The notes below the pieces were generated by a model. The model made no database searches. It was not told where the DNA came from and saw nothing but the letters and a program-made list of their open reading frames with translations. The position numbers and the translations under genes were made by a program. Shown piece after piece: positions 17,561 to 30,548 of a stretch of 64,000 bases of DNA; within the stretch, counting starts at the first letter, position 1, and every line of letters starts with the position of its first letter. Origin of the DNA: Lentisalinibacter sp035655155. Its GTDB lineage: Bacteria; Pseudomonadota; Gammaproteobacteria; Steroidobacterales; Woeseiaceae. The DNA is taken from NCBI GenBank assembly GCA_035655155.1, contig DASRVH010000088.1:18665-82664 (forward strand), written 5' to 3'.

Positions 17561-17812
17561 CCCTCCGCGCCCTCGTCCCGCGGCGGCTGCGAATTCGCGT
17601 GACGAGCGTAGGTATCTACCAGTATGGATGTCATACCCCGCCGCTCGAACAATATACGCGGATGGGGGACTAGCGCCTGGTACTAGAAGCAGAACGCTAC
17701 GTGTCGAACCCGTCCGCGCTGGTGACGGCCAGCCGTGTTGCGGCCCTTCGATGGTGGTGCGCTGCGGCTTGCCGATACAGCGACGAACATAGCAGCAGAA
17801 GAGGACGTCGCC
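17561..17812 (+). promoter_or_regulatory. Hydrogenase operon promoter region with two adjacent dyads
   Basis: 252 bp. The palindrome GGTATCTACC (17611-17620) is followed directly by GTATG-N5-CATAC (17622-17636). The first overlaps a CGTAGGTA sequence resembling the YTAGGTAG motif seen in the oxygen/stress block. No FNR box and no convincing sigma-54 -24/-12 pair was found. An in-frame upstream start at 17735 is less likely than 17813. Confidence 0.45.
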
Positions 17813-18907
17813 ATGGCAGCCCGAGAAACCTTATACGAGGTCATGCGCCAGCATGGCATTACCCGCCGCAGCTTTCTTAAGTTCTGCAGCCTGACCGCAG
17901 CCGGCCTCGGTCTCGGTCCGGAGTTCGCGGGCAAGATCGCGTACGCGCTCGAAACCAAGCCACGCACGCCGGTGATCTGGCTGCACGGCCTGGAGTGCAC
18001 CTGCTGCACCGAGTCGTTCATCCGCTCGGGCAACCCGCTCGCCAGTGACGTCGTCCTGTCCATGATATCCCTGGACTACGACGACACGCTGATGGCGGCT
18101 GCCGGCCATCAGGCCGAGGAGATCCTGGAGCAGACCATCGAGAAATACGATGGCGAGTACATCCTTGCCTGCGAGGGCAATCCGCCGCTGAACGAGGACG
18201 GCGTGTACTGCATGCAGGCCGGCATCCCGTACGTCGAGAAACTCCGTCACATGGCCGCTCACTGCAAGGCCATCGTGGCCTGGGGCTCCTGCGCTTCCTG
18301 GGGCTGCGTGCAGGCCGCCAAGCCGAACCCGACCCGCGCCGTCCCGATCCACAAGGTGATCAAGGACAAGCCCATCGTGAAGGTGCCGGGTTGCCCGCCG
18401 ATCGCCGAGGTGATGACGGGCGTGCTGACCTACATGATCGCCTTCGACGAGTTGCCCGAACTGGACCGCCAGGGTCGGCCGAAGATGTTCTACGGCCAGC
18501 GCCTGCACGACAAATGCTACCGGCGCCCGCACTTCGACGCCGGCCAGTTCGTCGAGAAGTTCGATGATGAGGGCGCGAAGAAGGGTTACTGCCTGTACAA
18601 GGTCGGCTGCAAGGGCCCGACCACGTACAACGCCTGCTCCACCGTGGAGTGGAACGACGGCCTGTCCTGGCCGGTGAAGTCGGGCCATGGCTGCCTCGGC
18701 TGCGCCGAAGACGATTTCTGGGACAAGGGCAGCTTCTACAGTGCGATCGGCAAGCTCGACGTCTCCCCGCGCGGAGCCGAAGCCACGGCCGATCAGATCG
18801 GCGGCGTGCTCGCCGGTGCAGCGGCGATTGGCGTTGCGGCCCACGCGGTCGGCTCCGCCATCAGCCACATGACGCGCAAACAGCCTGAGGAGACCAGTAA
18901 TGGCTAG
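17813..18907 (+). CDS. hyaA: O2-tolerant [NiFe]-hydrogenase small subunit
   Basis: 364 residues from ATG 17813. A Tat signal (RRSFLKF, residues 18-24) exports the folded dimer. The proximal cluster region has ECTCCTES with Cys62, Cys64 and Cys65, and CASWGC with Cys160 and Cys165, plus Cys194. This is six cysteines in place of the standard four, the hallmark of the [4Fe-3S] cluster of O2-tolerant membrane hydrogenases (E. coli Hyd-1, Ralstonia MBH). Distal ligands His232/Cys235/Cys260/Cys266 and medial Cys275/Cys294/Cys297 are present. A hydrophobic C-terminal anchor (about 330-350) follows. It carries electrons from the large subunit to cytochrome b. It overlaps hyaB by 8 bp. Confidence 0.97.
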   Translation: MAARETLYEVMRQHGITRRSFLKFCSLTAAGLGLGPEFAGKIAYALETKPRTPVIWLHGLECTCCTESFIRSGNPLASDVVLSMISLDYDDTLMAAAGHQAEEILEQTIEKYDGEYILACEGNPPLNEDGVYCMQAGIPYVEKLRHMAAHCKAIVAWGSCASWGCVQAAKPNPTRAVPIHKVIKDKPIVKVPGCPPIAEVMTGVLTYMIAFDELPELDRQGRPKMFYGQRLHDKCYRRPHFDAGQFVEKFDDEGAKKGYCLYKVGCKGPTTYNACSTVEWNDGLSWPVKSGHGCLGCAEDDFWDKGSFYSAIGKLDVSPRGAEATADQIGGVLAGAAAIGVAAHAVGSAISHMTRKQPEETSNG

Positions 18908-20696
18908 TATCACCACGCCGAATGGCTTCAACCTTGACGACAGCGGTCAGCGCGTGGTCGTGGACCCCGTCACCCGGATCGAGGGCCACCTGCGCATCGA
19001 GGTCAACGTCGACGAGAACAACGTCATCCAGAATGCGGTCTCCACGGGCAACATGTGGCGCGGACTGGAAGTGATCCTTAAAGGCCGCGATCCCCGCGAC
19101 GCCTGGGCCTTCGTCGAGCGCATCTGCGGCGTGTGCACCGGTGTGCACGCCATCCAGTCCGTGCGCACCGTCGAGGACGCCCTGGGCATCGAGATCCCGG
19201 CCAACGCCAACCACATCAGGAACCTGATGATGCTGGCGCAGTACACCCAGGACCATCTCGTGCACTTCTATCACCTGCATGCCCTGGACTGGGTGGACGT
19301 GGTCAGCGCGCTCAGCGCCGATCCGAAGGCCACCTCCCAGCTGCAGCAGTCCATCAGCAACTGGCCGAAGTCCTCGCCGGGCTACTTCAGCGACGTGCAG
19401 AACAAGCTGAAGCGCTTCGTGGAATCCGGTCAGCTGGGCATCTTCTCGAACGCCTACTGGGGCAGCCCCGCCTACAAGCTGCCGCCCGAGGCGAACCTGA
19501 TGGCCGTGACGCATTATCTGGAGGCGCTCGACTTCCAGAAGGAGATCGTCAAGATCCACACGGTCTTCGGCGGCCGCAACCCGCATCCGAACTGGCTGGT
19601 GGGCGGTGCACCCTGCTCGATCAACGTGAACGACACCGGCGCCGTCGGTGCGGTCAACATGTACTGGCTGAACCTGGTGTCCGACATCATCAACCAGTCC
19701 ATCCAGTTCGTCGACCAGGTCTACATCCCCGACCTGAAGGCCATCGCGTCCTTCTACAAGGACTGGGGCTTCGGCGGCGGTCTGTCGGGCAAGAACGTCA
19801 TGTCCTACGGCGACTTCCCCGAGTTCGCGAACCAGTTCGACAACGACAGCTTCATGATGCCGCAGGGAGCGATCCTGAACGGCGACCTGTCGAAAGTCTA
19901 CGACGTCGATCCGCGGGATCCCGAACAGGTGCAGGAGTTCGTCACCCACTCCTGGTACGACTATCCTGGCGATCCGAACGCAGGGCTCCATCCCTGGGAC
20001 GGCATCACCGAGCCCAAGTTCGAGCTCGGACCGAATGCCAAGGGCACGAAGACGAACATCCAGGCACACGACGAGGGCGGCAAGTACTCCTGGCTGAAGG
20101 CGCCGCGCTGGCGCGGCAACGCGATGGAAGTCGGCCCGCTGGCCCGCTATATCGTCGCCTATGCCCGCGGCCACGAGGAGATCAGAGATCAGGTCGACGG
20201 CCTGCTCCGCGATCTCGATCTGCCGATCACCGCCCTGTTCTCGACGCTGGGTCGCACCGCCGCACGCGGACTGGAGACCTCCTGGGCGGCGCACAAGATG
20301 CGCTACGTGTTCGACAACATGATGGCCAATATCAAGGCCGGCGATTCGGCGACTGCCAATATGGACAAGTGGGAGCCGGACACCTGGCCGAAGGACACCA
20401 AGGGTGTCGGTTACGGCGAGGCGCCCCGCGGCTCGCTCGGTCACTGGATCCACATCAAGGACGGTCAGATCGAGAACTACCAGTGCGTCGTGCCGTCCAC
20501 CTGGAACGCCTCGCCGCGTGATCATCAGGGCAACATCGGTGCCTACGAGGCCGCGCTGCTCGGCACGCCCATGGCTGACCCGAAAAAGCCGCTGGAGATC
20601 CTGCGTACGATCCACAGCTTCGATCCCTGCCTGGCCTGCGCCACGCACGTGATCTCGCCCGACGGTGAAGATCTGACGACGGTGAAGATCCGTTAG
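18900..20696 (+). CDS. hyaB: [NiFe]-hydrogenase large subunit
   Basis: 598 residues, the Ni-Fe(CN)2CO catalytic subunit of uptake hydrogenase. The N-terminal ligand motif RICGVCT supplies Cys76 and Cys79; the C-terminal motif DPCLACATH supplies Cys577 and Cys580. A 15-residue tail after His583 is the peptide removed by the maturation protease encoded at 21458. VDPVTRIEGHLRIE at the N-terminus is also diagnostic. The protein is exported with the Tat-bearing small subunit and oxidises H2 at the periplasmic face. It is the second gene of an eight-gene operon. Confidence 0.97.
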   Translation: MASITTPNGFNLDDSGQRVVVDPVTRIEGHLRIEVNVDENNVIQNAVSTGNMWRGLEVILKGRDPRDAWAFVERICGVCTGVHAIQSVRTVEDALGIEIPANANHIRNLMMLAQYTQDHLVHFYHLHALDWVDVVSALSADPKATSQLQQSISNWPKSSPGYFSDVQNKLKRFVESGQLGIFSNAYWGSPAYKLPPEANLMAVTHYLEALDFQKEIVKIHTVFGGRNPHPNWLVGGAPCSINVNDTGAVGAVNMYWLNLVSDIINQSIQFVDQVYIPDLKAIASFYKDWGFGGGLSGKNVMSYGDFPEFANQFDNDSFMMPQGAILNGDLSKVYDVDPRDPEQVQEFVTHSWYDYPGDPNAGLHPWDGITEPKFELGPNAKGTKTNIQAHDEGGKYSWLKAPRWRGNAMEVGPLARYIVAYARGHEEIRDQVDGLLRDLDLPITALFSTLGRTAARGLETSWAAHKMRYVFDNMMANIKAGDSATANMDKWEPDTWPKDTKGVGYGEAPRGSLGHWIHIKDGQIENYQCVVPSTWNASPRDHQGNIGAYEAALLGTPMADPKKPLEILRTIHSFDPCLACATHVISPDGEDLTTVKIR

Positions 20697-20735
20697 GGGG
20701 CTCTGGCCAACCGAGGTATCGATTAGGAGACGATC

Positions 20736-21461
20736 ATGGCAACGAGCACAGAGGCGATGGGTGGGCGCAGTCCTGCGAACCTGAAGCCCGAGTACATCTA
20801 CGAGGCGCCGGTCCGCATCTGGCACTGGGTTCACGCCATCAGCATCGTGGTGCTGTCGGTGACTGGCTATCTGATCGCGAACCCCCTGCCGAGTGTGCCG
20901 GGGGAGGCGAGTGAATCCTTCCTGATGGGCAACATCCGGATGATCCACTTCATCGCGAGTTACGTGTTCACGATCGGACTGCTGGTGCGGATCTACTGGG
21001 GCTTCGTCGGCAACAAGTACTCACGGGAGCTGTTCTATCTGCCCGTCTGGAAGGGGAGCTGGTGGAAAGAGCTGTTCCACGAGATCAAGTACTACAGCTT
21101 CCTCACCCGGAAGACGTACAAGACGAAGGCGCACAATCCGCTTGCACAGAGCGCGATGTGGTTCTTCAACTTCATCCTGGGCCTCTTCATGGTGATTACG
21201 GGCTTCGCGCTCTACTCGGAGGGGCTGGGTGACGGCAGCTGGGCAGACATGCTGTTCGGCTGGGTATTCGTCCTCTTTCCGAACTCCATGGGGGTGAAGA
21301 CCTGGCACAACTTCGGCATGTGGCTGATCATCGTCTTCGCGATCATCCATACCTACATGGCGATCCGCGCTGACGTCATGGGCCGGCAGTCCAGCGTGAG
21401 CACGATCATGTCCGGCTGGCGCTTCTACAAGGACGACTACCCGGGCGACGATCCGAGGTGA
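20736..21461 (+). CDS. hyaC: Hydrogenase b-type cytochrome subunit
   Basis: 241 residues with four transmembrane segments. Haem-ligand histidines are visible in RIWHWVHAISIVVL (His30, His33), in the second helix (RMIHFIASYVFTIG) and in the last helix region (TWHNFGMWLIIVFAIIHTYMA). It anchors the hydrogenase dimer and passes electrons to the quinone pool. It starts 39 bp after hyaB with GGAGACG upstream and overlaps the protease gene by 4 bp. Confidence 0.95.
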   Translation: MATSTEAMGGRSPANLKPEYIYEAPVRIWHWVHAISIVVLSVTGYLIANPLPSVPGEASESFLMGNIRMIHFIASYVFTIGLLVRIYWGFVGNKYSRELFYLPVWKGSWWKELFHEIKYYSFLTRKTYKTKAHNPLAQSAMWFFNFILGLFMVITGFALYSEGLGDGSWADMLFGWVFVLFPNSMGVKTWHNFGMWLIIVFAIIHTYMAIRADVMGRQSSVSTIMSGWRFYKDDYPGDDPR

Positions 21462-22084
21462 CGGACGACATAGCGCAAACCCGGCCCGACGGCGATCCCG
21501 TCGGCTTCGAAACCCTCATCCTCGGAATCGGCAATCCGCTCTGGGCAGATGAGGGTTTCGGGGTACGGGCCGCCGAGCAGCTGAACGCGCAGTACGAGTT
21601 CCCGCCGGAAGTCCGCGTGATGGACGGCGGGACGCTCGGTCTCATGCTGCTGCCCTACGTGCGCTCGGCGAAGAACCTGCTGATCTTCGACGCCATCGAC
21701 TTCGGCCTGGAGCCCGCCGAGATGAAGGTCATCGTCGGCGACGACGTGCCGAAGTTCATGGGCGTCAAGAAGATGAGCATGCACCAGACCGGTTTCCAGG
21801 AGGTGCTGATGTCCGCCGAGATGTTCGGCCAGGCACCGGAGAAGCTCGCGCTGGTGGGCGTGCAGCCGGAACTGCTGAACGACTACGGCGGCAGCCTGCG
21901 CGAATCGGTGAAGGCCCGCCTGCCGGAGGCCGTGGACGCCGGCCTCGCCATCCTCGACGACTGGGGCATCGAGTATCGCAAACGCGACAAGCCCCTGGAG
22001 CATACGGAACTGACCGGCCCCGACGCCATCAATATGGATGAGTACGAGGCCGGGAGGCCGGACACGAAAGAGACCTGGAGATAG
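21458..22084 (+). CDS. hyaD: Hydrogenase maturation protease HyaD/HupD
   Basis: 208 residues from a GTG that overlaps the hyaC stop (GTGA). The nickel-sensing protease motifs are present: GIGNPLWADEGFGVRA (acidic ligand Glu in ADEG), FDAIDFG (Asp ligand) and MHQTGFQEVL (His ligand). It checks Ni insertion and then cuts the C-terminal tail of the large subunit. The C-terminus is longer than in E. coli HyaD, with an acidic tail. Confidence 0.94.
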   Translation: MTDDIAQTRPDGDPVGFETLILGIGNPLWADEGFGVRAAEQLNAQYEFPPEVRVMDGGTLGLMLLPYVRSAKNLLIFDAIDFGLEPAEMKVIVGDDVPKFMGVKKMSMHQTGFQEVLMSAEMFGQAPEKLALVGVQPELLNDYGGSLRESVKARLPEAVDAGLAILDDWGIEYRKRDKPLEHTELTGPDAINMDEYEAGRPDTKETWR

Positions 22085-22099
22085 CCAGTGGGAGAGACC

Positions 22100-22510
22100 A
22101 TGAACCATCCGCTGATCCAGCGGTTGATCGACGAGTTCGGTTACCCGACCGTCGGCCTGGAGGACCACGACGGGTTCGTGGCCGATCCGGCCGTGAGCGT
22201 CCTGTTCTTCGCCGGCGAGCCGAAGAAGTTCGGCGAGACCGTCGACGTTGCCGTGGTGCTGCCGGAGATCGTCTCGGCCTACGACGGAAGGCTCCGGCCG
22301 GCCGTCGTGGAGAAGGAGGCGGAGAAGGACCTGCAGCGGAAATACGGTTTCCGAGAGTGGCCGTCGCTGGTCTTCGTCCGCGAGGGCGGATACCTCGGCA
22401 CCATCTCGCGCATCCGCAACTGGCAGGAGTATCTCGAAGAGATCAACGAGATACTGCGCTCCGAGCCGCGGCGTCCGCCGGGATTCAAGATCCCGGTCGT
22501 GACGGCCTGA
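22100..22510 (+). CDS. hyaE: Hydrogenase accessory protein HyaE/HupG
   Basis: 136 residues from ATG 22100 (GGGAGA upstream; a GTG at 22088 is also in frame). A thioredoxin-like fold is suggested by SVLFFAGEP, VVLPEI and the KYGFREWPSLVFVREGGYLG block, with no CxxC. HyaE/HupG proteins bind the Tat signal of the small subunit and help assemble the O2-tolerant enzyme. The gene order matches hya/hup operons. Confidence 0.88.
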   Translation: MNHPLIQRLIDEFGYPTVGLEDHDGFVADPAVSVLFFAGEPKKFGETVDVAVVLPEIVSAYDGRLRPAVVEKEAEKDLQRKYGFREWPSLVFVREGGYLGTISRIRNWQEYLEEINEILRSEPRRPPGFKIPVVTA

Positions 22511-22541
22511 ACCGAGCCAGGATCGACTGGGGGAATTATCA

Positions 22542-23408
22542 ATGAATATCAGAGACATACCTGTCGTGGCGATCGGCCCCGGCAGCCAGCCGACCGAGAG
22601 TGACGGCTCGGAGCTACAGTACATCGACCTGCCGCGGGGCATGGCCATGTACGAGCCGCCTTCCATTCCGGATCCGGAGTCGGTGGAAAATCTCACCGGT
22701 GCGCGTGCGGCGATGGACTGGCTGCAGCGCACGCTGGACGCCTGGCAGCCGGGCGAGGCCACGCTGGCCGACATCTCCGCCCTGGATCCCGAGAACCGGG
22801 AACTGATCAACCAGGTCCTCGGCGAGGGCGAGGTCGCGGTGAAGTTCACCGGCGACTTTCTGTCCCAGACCCAGGAGTCGGTGCTGGCCGGCGTCTGGCG
22901 CACCTTCTACCTGAACGAGGAAGGCAAGGTCACCCACGACCTGCTGGAAGTGGCAGAGGCGCCTTTCCTCGCCCGTCTCGGCGAACTCGGCCGCGACCGG
23001 GCGCCGGAGGACATCGTCGGCAGGGCGGCTCCGCAGGGCGCGCTGAACGCCCCGGCGATCCTCACCGAGATCGCTGACCGGGCCGCCAGCCGCAAGCCCG
23101 GCGACGAGACCCACGTCATCAACCTCTCGCTGCTGCCCATGTCGGACGAGGACCTGGTGTTCCTGGACGAGACCCTGGGCAAGGGGCCGGTGGACATCCT
23201 CTCCCGCGGCTACGGCCACTGCATCATCTCGGCGACGCGGGTGCGCGACGTCTGGTGGGTGCGCTATTTCAACTCGATGGCCAAGATGATTCTGAACTCG
23301 CTCGAGATCACCGACCTGCCCCACGTGGTGGAGGCGGCGCCGGAAGACATCCGCGATTCGAACAAGCGTCTGGCGCAGCTGCTCGAGGCCTACTGGACCG
23401 ACGACTGA
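22542..23408 (+). CDS. hyaF: Hydrogenase expression/assembly protein HyaF/HupH
   Basis: 288 residues. The family is recognised by the N-terminal GMAMYEPPSIPDP block, the central GEGEVAVKF and the C-terminal RGYGHCIISATRVRDVWWVRYFNSM. Homologues take part in small-subunit maturation under oxic conditions; the exact reaction is not settled. It starts 31 bp after hyaE. Confidence 0.88.
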   Translation: MNIRDIPVVAIGPGSQPTESDGSELQYIDLPRGMAMYEPPSIPDPESVENLTGARAAMDWLQRTLDAWQPGEATLADISALDPENRELINQVLGEGEVAVKFTGDFLSQTQESVLAGVWRTFYLNEEGKVTHDLLEVAEAPFLARLGELGRDRAPEDIVGRAAPQGALNAPAILTEIADRAASRKPGDETHVINLSLLPMSDEDLVFLDETLGKGPVDILSRGYGHCIISATRVRDVWWVRYFNSMAKMILNSLEITDLPHVVEAAPEDIRDSNKRLAQLLEAYWTDD

Positions 23409-23435
23409 GCGCGGCAACCCGCCGCAGGGAGAGAC

Positions 23436-23633
23436 ATGGGACAGGCGATGGAAGACCGGATCGGCGCCGACACCCGCATGGAGTGCCGCATCTGCTGGCA
23501 CGTCTACGATCCCGCGGAGGGAGACGACGTGGAACAGGTGCCCCCCGGCACCCCCTTCACGGCGCTGCCCGACCATTGGTGCTGCCCCCAGTGCGAAGCC
23601 GAGCGGGACAAGTTCCTGCCCGTGAGCGAGTGA
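23436..23633 (+). CDS. hupI: Rubredoxin of the hydrogenase operon (HupI/HoxR type)
   Basis: 65 residues with the rubredoxin iron site MECRICWHVYDP and DHWCCPQCEAE (two CxxC knuckles). Rubredoxins encoded in hup operons are needed for the O2-tolerant enzyme at higher oxygen, probably in assembly or protection of the special proximal cluster. The N-terminal 14 residues extend beyond the core fold; an internal start at Met15 is possible. Confidence 0.93.
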   Translation: MGQAMEDRIGADTRMECRICWHVYDPAEGDDVEQVPPGTPFTALPDHWCCPQCEAERDKFLPVSE

Positions 23634-23645
23634 GGCGCACCGCCC

Positions 23646-24134
23646 GTGGCTGATCCGGCGCTGGAGCGACTGATCGCCCGTTTTCGCGAGGCCGAGCCGC
23701 GCATGCGCGACCTGCCGTTCTACAACGAGCGGCTATCCACGGAGGCAGTGGGTTTCCGGGACTGGGAAGGCCACCGCCTGGGCATCCTCATCACCCCCTG
23801 GTTCATCAACCTGATACTGCTGCCCGGCGAGAACGACGACTGGTCGGGCGTGGACCAGGGCGATCAGAGCGACTGGCATCTGCCCGCAGAGACCATCCGC
23901 TTCACGGCCAACCGGCCGGACGAGGACGGGCAGGCGGAGGAGGCTGAGGTCTTCCTGGCGGCTCCGGTATTCACCAACGTCATCGGCGTGCCCGATCACG
24001 AGGCGGCGAAGAACATCGCCGAACAAGTGCTGGAGAGTCTGCTGGCGAAACCCGGCAGCGAGAAGGCGGCGCCCGGCCACGCCGTCAGCCGGCGCGACCT
24101 GTTGCGCGGCAAGGTCGGGAAGAACTCCGGCTGA
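23646..24134 (+). CDS. hybE: [NiFe]-hydrogenase assembly chaperone HybE/HupJ
   Basis: 162 residues from a GTG. RDLPFYNERLSTEAVGFRDWEG and ILITPWFINLILLPG are the HybE/HupJ signature; the family binds the Tat signal of the small subunit and holds export until the large subunit is ready. The C-terminal tail has SRRDLLRGK, which resembles a Tat motif in reverse context and is common in HupJ proteins. It is the last gene of the operon; hypA-F genes are not in the window. Confidence 0.9.
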   Translation: MADPALERLIARFREAEPRMRDLPFYNERLSTEAVGFRDWEGHRLGILITPWFINLILLPGENDDWSGVDQGDQSDWHLPAETIRFTANRPDEDGQAEEAEVFLAAPVFTNVIGVPDHEAAKNIAEQVLESLLAKPGSEKAAPGHAVSRRDLLRGKVGKNSG

Positions 24135-24169
24135 CCGGTCGGTCTGCCAGTCTCCGCACCTTCTCCTTA

Positions 24170-25798
24170 CTACCTGACCGGGTCTGCTTTCACGCCGCCC
24201 AGCGGTGGCTGCGCCGCGCCTGCCGGGGCCGGTACGCCGAGGATGGCGGTGAGCGTGGCCGCCACCCGGCGGGCGTCCGCCACCTCGTCTCCCGCGACCC
24301 GCTCGATGCCGTGGCCCCACATCAGCACGGGCACCCTGCGGTCGTAGTCCCAGGGCGTGCCGTGGTTGGCGCCGCCGCCGGGAACGTCGTAGACCGCGTT
24401 GAACCAGCCGGTGGCGGGGACCACGAGGAGGTCGGCGTCGACCCCTTCGGGCATGGAGGCCGCGGCCAGCCGGTCGAGGGGGGTCGCGCTCGACGCGAGC
24501 GCCGCGCGGTCGCGGAATGCATAGACCCGCTCCATGCCCGGCAGCTCCGTGAGCGCCGCGGCCACGGCCGTGGAGAGTTCGGCGCCGCGGGCGTCGCCGG
24601 CGGCCGTGAAATAGAGGCTGGAAGACTGGTAACCGGCGATCCATTCGCCCTCGCCCAGCGCGGCCCGCGCGGCCTCACGGGCGGTGGCGACGATCGTCTC
24701 GCTGGGTAGACGCCCGCCGGGTTCGCCGGTCTGCTCCGGCAGCCGCGCGACGCCGTGGTCGGCCGTGATGACGAAGGTCACCCGCATCTCCTCGGACAGG
24801 GAGCGGGCCAGCGCGGTGAGCTCCCGGTCGGTGCGCAGCAGGTTGTCGACGTACTCGCAGGAGGTGGCGCCCCACACGTGGCCGATGCGGTCGGTGCCGG
24901 AGACGCCCAGCACGAGCAGGTCCGGGACGTCGTCCGCTCCCATGCTCTCGGCCTCGATCGCGGCCCGGGCCGCCGCGAAGAACCAGGGAGTGGAGGCCGC
25001 GGAGTAACCGAAGGCCTTGTCGGGCTTCCGAGAGTCCGCGGGGTCGTAGGGGAACACGTTGTTCCAGCCGACGAACGGCCCCTCGCCGGGCGCGTCGTCC
25101 TGTATGCAGGGGCTGGCGGTCGCGCGCTGCCAGGTGGTGAACGTGCGATCGACAGGCCGGTCGGCGTTGAACGCCGCGAGCCAGTCCGGCAGGCTGCCGT
25201 CCGGACGGTACCAGGCGGAAGTGGTCATGGCCGGGATGTCGTCGTCGTAGAAGACGGCGAGATCGGCCGAGCGGCCGGTGGCGAGGATGGCGGCCCGCGC
25301 CTTCATGGAGACGCCGACGATCACGGCTTCTCCGCCGGTGGCCTCGTGCAGCCGGTCACCGGCGGTGTCGACCCTGAGTGCCGCGGGGCTGGCGTTGCTG
25401 GCCGGATTGCCGATCACCGGATGTGCGCCGTCGTCGACGATGGGCAGACGGCCGTGGGCCGGGTCGTGCACGGCGTTGGCGAAGACGCCATGCACGGCGG
25501 GGGAGACGCCGGTGACCAGCGTGGCATGCCCGGCCGCGGTCGCCGTGTTGGCGTAGCGCAGGTCCACCGAGTGGCGGGCGCCCTCGGCCCAGGCCCGCCG
25601 CAGCAGGCTCTCCGGCGGCAGCAGCGGCAGGTGTTCGGCAAGCACCCAGTCGCCGAACTGGTCCAGCACCACCAGGACCACCAGCTGAGGCGGTTCGGGG
25701 GCGGCGTCCGGCCCGCTGTCGGAGGATCGGTCGGGGTGCGTCGCGCAACTCGCGACGAGTACGAACAATGCAGCGGCGAGGAGGGCAGGGAGTCTCAC
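24170..25798 (-). CDS. Alkaline phosphatase family lipoprotein (PafA/NPP-like)
   Basis: 542 residues. Lipoprotein signal with lipobox LVASC (Cys18). The alkaline phosphatase superfamily fold is marked by a metal-binding Asp in VVLDQFGDW, a Thr nucleophile in NTATAAGHATLVTG, VSGTDRIGHVWG, FVITADHGVARL and NHGTPWDYDRRVPVLMWG. A Thr nucleophile and TAAGHATLVTG are typical of PafA-like phosphatases and nucleotide pyrophosphatase/phosphodiesterases. It is likely a periplasmic or outer-membrane phosphate-scavenging enzyme. It is convergent with the hydrogenase operon. Confidence 0.88.
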   Translation of the reverse strand: MRLPALLAAALFVLVASCATHPDRSSDSGPDAAPEPPQLVVLVVLDQFGDWVLAEHLPLLPPESLLRRAWAEGARHSVDLRYANTATAAGHATLVTGVSPAVHGVFANAVHDPAHGRLPIVDDGAHPVIGNPASNASPAALRVDTAGDRLHEATGGEAVIVGVSMKARAAILATGRSADLAVFYDDDIPAMTTSAWYRPDGSLPDWLAAFNADRPVDRTFTTWQRATASPCIQDDAPGEGPFVGWNNVFPYDPADSRKPDKAFGYSAASTPWFFAAARAAIEAESMGADDVPDLLVLGVSGTDRIGHVWGATSCEYVDNLLRTDRELTALARSLSEEMRVTFVITADHGVARLPEQTGEPGGRLPSETIVATAREAARAALGEGEWIAGYQSSSLYFTAAGDARGAELSTAVAAALTELPGMERVYAFRDRAALASSATPLDRLAAASMPEGVDADLLVVPATGWFNAVYDVPGGGANHGTPWDYDRRVPVLMWGHGIERVAGDEVADARRVAATLTAILGVPAPAGAAQPPLGGVKADPVR

Positions 25799-25905
25799 GA
25801 TCCGGGTCCTTCTGTCAGCCAGGGGCAGCGCAGGAGGATAGCGCAGCCCGCGCGGTCTTCAAGACTGCCCGGCCGATGTTGCAACGCGATGACCGGGGCC
25901 GGGGC

Positions 25906-26903
25906 TCAACCCCAGTCGTTCTGATAGCTGTCCAGCACCCGCAGATAGTTGGCCCGCTCGAAGGCGGCCGGTTCGGCCACGCGCCCTTGGCTCATGGCGC
26001 CGCGCACCTGGTCGACGTCCTCGTACCCCCGGGCCCCCATCCAGTCCGCCAGGCCGTCGCGGAGACTGGCGAGATACGGCGGGCCGAGCCGCAGCAGGGC
26101 CGAGGCGGTCATGACCACGTGAGCGCCGGCGAGCAGGTATTTCGCCACCTCGGCCGCGCTGGTCACCCCGCTGGTCGCGGCGAGCGAGCCCTGCAGCCGC
26201 CCGTGCAGCAGGGCCAGCCAGAACAGGCCCTGGCGGATCTCGCCGGAGCGGCTCAGCTCCAGCGTCGGCTCCACCTCCAGTTTCTCGATGTCGAAATCCG
26301 GCTGATAGAAGCGGTTGAACAGCACCAGACCGTCCGCGCCGGCGGACTCCAGCTGCAGCGCCATGTGTCCGAACGAACTGAACCAGGGGCCCACCTTCAC
26401 CGCCAGCGGGATCGAGACCGCTTCGCGCACCAGGTGCACCGTCTGCAGGTAGCGGCGCTCGACGTCGGCGCCGCACTCCGCCGGGTCGGCGGGCAGATAG
26501 TAGAGATTCAGTTCCAGCGCGTGCGCGCCCGCCTCCTCGATGAGCCGCGCGTAGTCGGTCCAGCCCTCGGGGCTCGCGCCGTTCAGGCTGGCGATGATCG
26601 GGATGCCGGTGGCCTCGCGGCAGCGGCGTATGTGCTCCAGGTACTGCTGGGGCCCGATCTCGGCGCCGCCCAGGTCGGGGAAATAGCTGAGCGCTTCCCC
26701 GAAGCTCTCGCTGCCGGCGTCCATCAGATGGGCCTGGGCCGCCGCCTCGTGACGGATCTGCTCCTCGAACAGCGAATGGATTACGACGGCGGCCGCGCCG
26801 GCGTCTTCGAGACGGCGGACGCCCTCGAGTGTCTGCGACAGCGGCGAAGCCGATGCCACGACGGGGTGCTCGAGTTCGAGTCCGAGATAGGTCGTGCTGA
26901 GTT

Positions 26904-26907
<4 letters not shown>
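25906..26907 (-). CDS. Dihydroorotate dehydrogenase-like flavoprotein (PreA-like)
   Basis: 333 residues from ATG 26907, overlapping the PFOR stop by 4 bp. It is an FMN TIM-barrel of the DHOD family: STTYLGLELEHPVVASASPL at the start, IIASLNGASPEGW, ALELNLYYLPAD, LAVKVGPWFSSFGHMA, GADGLVLFNRFYQPDFD and TSGVTSAAEVAKYLLAGAHVVM. Coupling to PFOR and a ferredoxin-bearing oxidoreductase argues against pyrimidine synthesis and for a flavin electron carrier or reductase acting with ferredoxin or NAD(P)H. The substrate is unknown. Confidence 0.85.

Positions 26908-30537
<3,630 letters not shown>

Positions 30538-30548
<11 letters not shown>

Noticed and set aside
17690..17812. Sigma-54 promoter for the hydrogenase operon
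   Set aside because: GG and GC doublets occur but not with the 10-bp spacing of -24/-12 elements.
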